Below, piece after piece: positions 11,537 through 12,042 of a stretch of 12,042 nt of DNA. The notes below the pieces were generated by a model, which saw nothing but the letters and a program-made list of their open reading frames with translations, did no database searches and had not been told where the DNA came from. The position numbers were made by a program, and so were the translations under genes. Every line of letters starts with the position of its first letter. Position 1 is the stretch's first letter. This stretch comes from an uncultured Oscillospiraceae bacterium (GTDB lineage: Bacteria > Bacillota > Clostridia > Oscillospirales > Oscillospiraceae), in the NCBI GenBank assembly GCA_934630495.1, contig CAKTVW010000050.1, forward strand, positions 1 to 12,042, written 5' to 3'.

Positions 11537-12042
11537 CTCCACTTCATAGGAAGTAAATTCAGATATACATCTATGTTGTCCTTATCTTGAACTACCATCT
11601 TGTCTAAAATGTGCTTATAGAACTCATCTTCGTACTCCACACCGCTGACAATCTCTTTGATTGCATCCTCAATTTCTTTTAGGAGCTGCTGTTGCTGCTC
11701 TATCATTTCACGCTGCTTATCCACGCTTTCGATGATAGATTGAAGCTCCTCGATTTCCGCATCGCAGCTTGCACGGGTGGCGGTAAATTCGTCCTTGTTA
11801 ATCAGATTGGACATATACAGGTCAATCAGATTAGCCCGTTTGCCCTCAACCTTTTTTATCTGCTCTTGCAGCTTTAGGACATCCGTGCCCGTCGTATCCA
11901 TAGCAATAATGGACTGAATAACGGCAGTTAGGTTATTTATGATTTTATCTCTGTTGTATTTAAGGCTCTTGGTTACGAGATACATAATGTGGGTTGCATC
12001 CTCATTGCGGATAGACAAGCCCGTACAGCCGACTTGGTTTCC
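11407..12042 (-). CDS. Large serine recombinase, C-terminal part (runs off the window)
   Basis: 211 residues of the C-terminal region of a large serine (resolvase/invertase-type) site-specific recombinase. They begin GNQVGCTGLSIRNEDATHIMY, apparently the end of the zinc-ribbon domain. A long coiled coil follows (about residues 30-145, rich in Glu, Lys, Gln and Ile, e.g. KLQEQIKKVEGKRANLIDLY and MIEQQQQLLKEIEDAIKEI). The typical tail segment YKHILDKMVVQDKDNIDVYL comes after it. The catalytic N-terminal domain lies outside the window. Such enzymes integrate and excise phages and conjugative or mobilisable elements. The coding frame crosses the junction, so its last 20 residues (from about 11469 to the stop at 11409) are read from the antisense of cotJC. 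Assignment rests on architecture and position, since the catalytic serine is not visible. Confidence 0.8.
   Translation of the reverse strand, partial: GNQVGCTGLSIRNEDATHIMYLVTKSLKYNRDKIINNLTAVIQSIIAMDTTGTDVLKLQEQIKKVEGKRANLIDLYMSNLINKDEFTATRASCDAEIEELQSIIESVDKQREMIEQQQQLLKEIEDAIKEIVSGVEYEDEFYKHILDKMVVQDKDNIDVYLNLLPMKWSYTVAKASKKAVASEWNISEASLPMSVKMPFNSAYGMEYRWER
11467..12042. mobile_element. Left end of an integrative element inserted in cotJC
   Basis: From about 11470 the sequence leaves cotJC and becomes AT-richer than the neighbouring genes, with different codon use. It encodes a large serine recombinase reading toward the junction. Serine-recombinase elements usually keep the recombinase gene at one end next to the attachment site, as here. 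The junction is placed at GACATTGG(T) (about 11463-11470), because the following AGAGAAGCC no longer codes for the conserved Thr-Glu-Glu. The other end lies beyond the window, so size and cargo are unknown. Confidence 0.78.
11476..11515 (+). terminator. Stem-loop with T-tract just inside the element boundary
   Basis: AGCCTCTGAA (11476-11485) and TTCAGAGGCT (11494-11503) form a perfect 10-bp stem with an 8-nt loop, followed after ACGGC by seven T residues (11509-11515). On the plus strand it resembles an intrinsic terminator that would stop cotJ transcription on entering the element. It lies within 6-35 bp of the junction and inside the recombinase coding frame. It may therefore also be part of the attachment site. 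Confidence 0.55.

Overview
The window looks like chromosomal DNA from a spore-forming, GC-rich member of the Clostridia, most like the Oscillospiraceae/Ruminococcaceae. The basis is the sporulation genes spoIIGA, sigE and cotJ, the redox repressor rex, strong Shine-Dalgarno sites with frequent GTG/TTG starts, and intergenic repeats beginning GTCATTGCGAG. This placement is inferred from gene content only.

Left end (1-687): no protein gene is visible. On the minus strand lie two diverged, tandem copies of a tRNA-Leu(CAA)-like sequence. Each has a normal 5' half (acceptor strand, D arm, anticodon arm) but no variable arm or T arm. A good promoter stands upstream of the pair and an intrinsic terminator downstream.

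Minus-strand block (688-5216): from right to left this holds rarA (recombination AAA+ ATPase) overlapping a DUF951 gene, a terminator, then spoIIGA overlapping sigE (the protease that activates pro-sigma-E, and sigma-E itself), then rex. The gap between rex and sigE has a near-perfect 14-bp inverted repeat in the rex leader, a repeat-family copy and a degenerate 16-bp tandem array. A 167-bp palindromic MITE-like element with TA flanks lies just upstream of rarA.

Plus-strand block (5608-10522): two lipoproteins in a row (an orphan PstS-like binding protein and a WG-repeat protein) end at a strong terminator. A clear promoter then drives a THUMP-domain RNA methyltransferase and a diacylglycerol-kinase-family lipid kinase, followed by another strong terminator.

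Right end (10763-12042): this is the spore-coat cotJ operon. CotJA and CotJB are fused in one reading frame, followed by cotJC (manganese-catalase-like coat protein). cotJC is intact for only about 62 codons and is then broken, just before its conserved catalytic Glu-Glu-x-x-His segment, by AT-richer foreign DNA. That DNA carries, facing the junction, the C-terminal part of a large serine recombinase. A sporulation gene split by an element carrying its own serine recombinase is the architecture of the Bacillus sigK 'skin' element. The main hypothesis from this window is therefore a possible excisable element in cotJC, a gene expected to be under sigma-E control. Whether the rest of cotJC lies at the far end of the element cannot be seen here.
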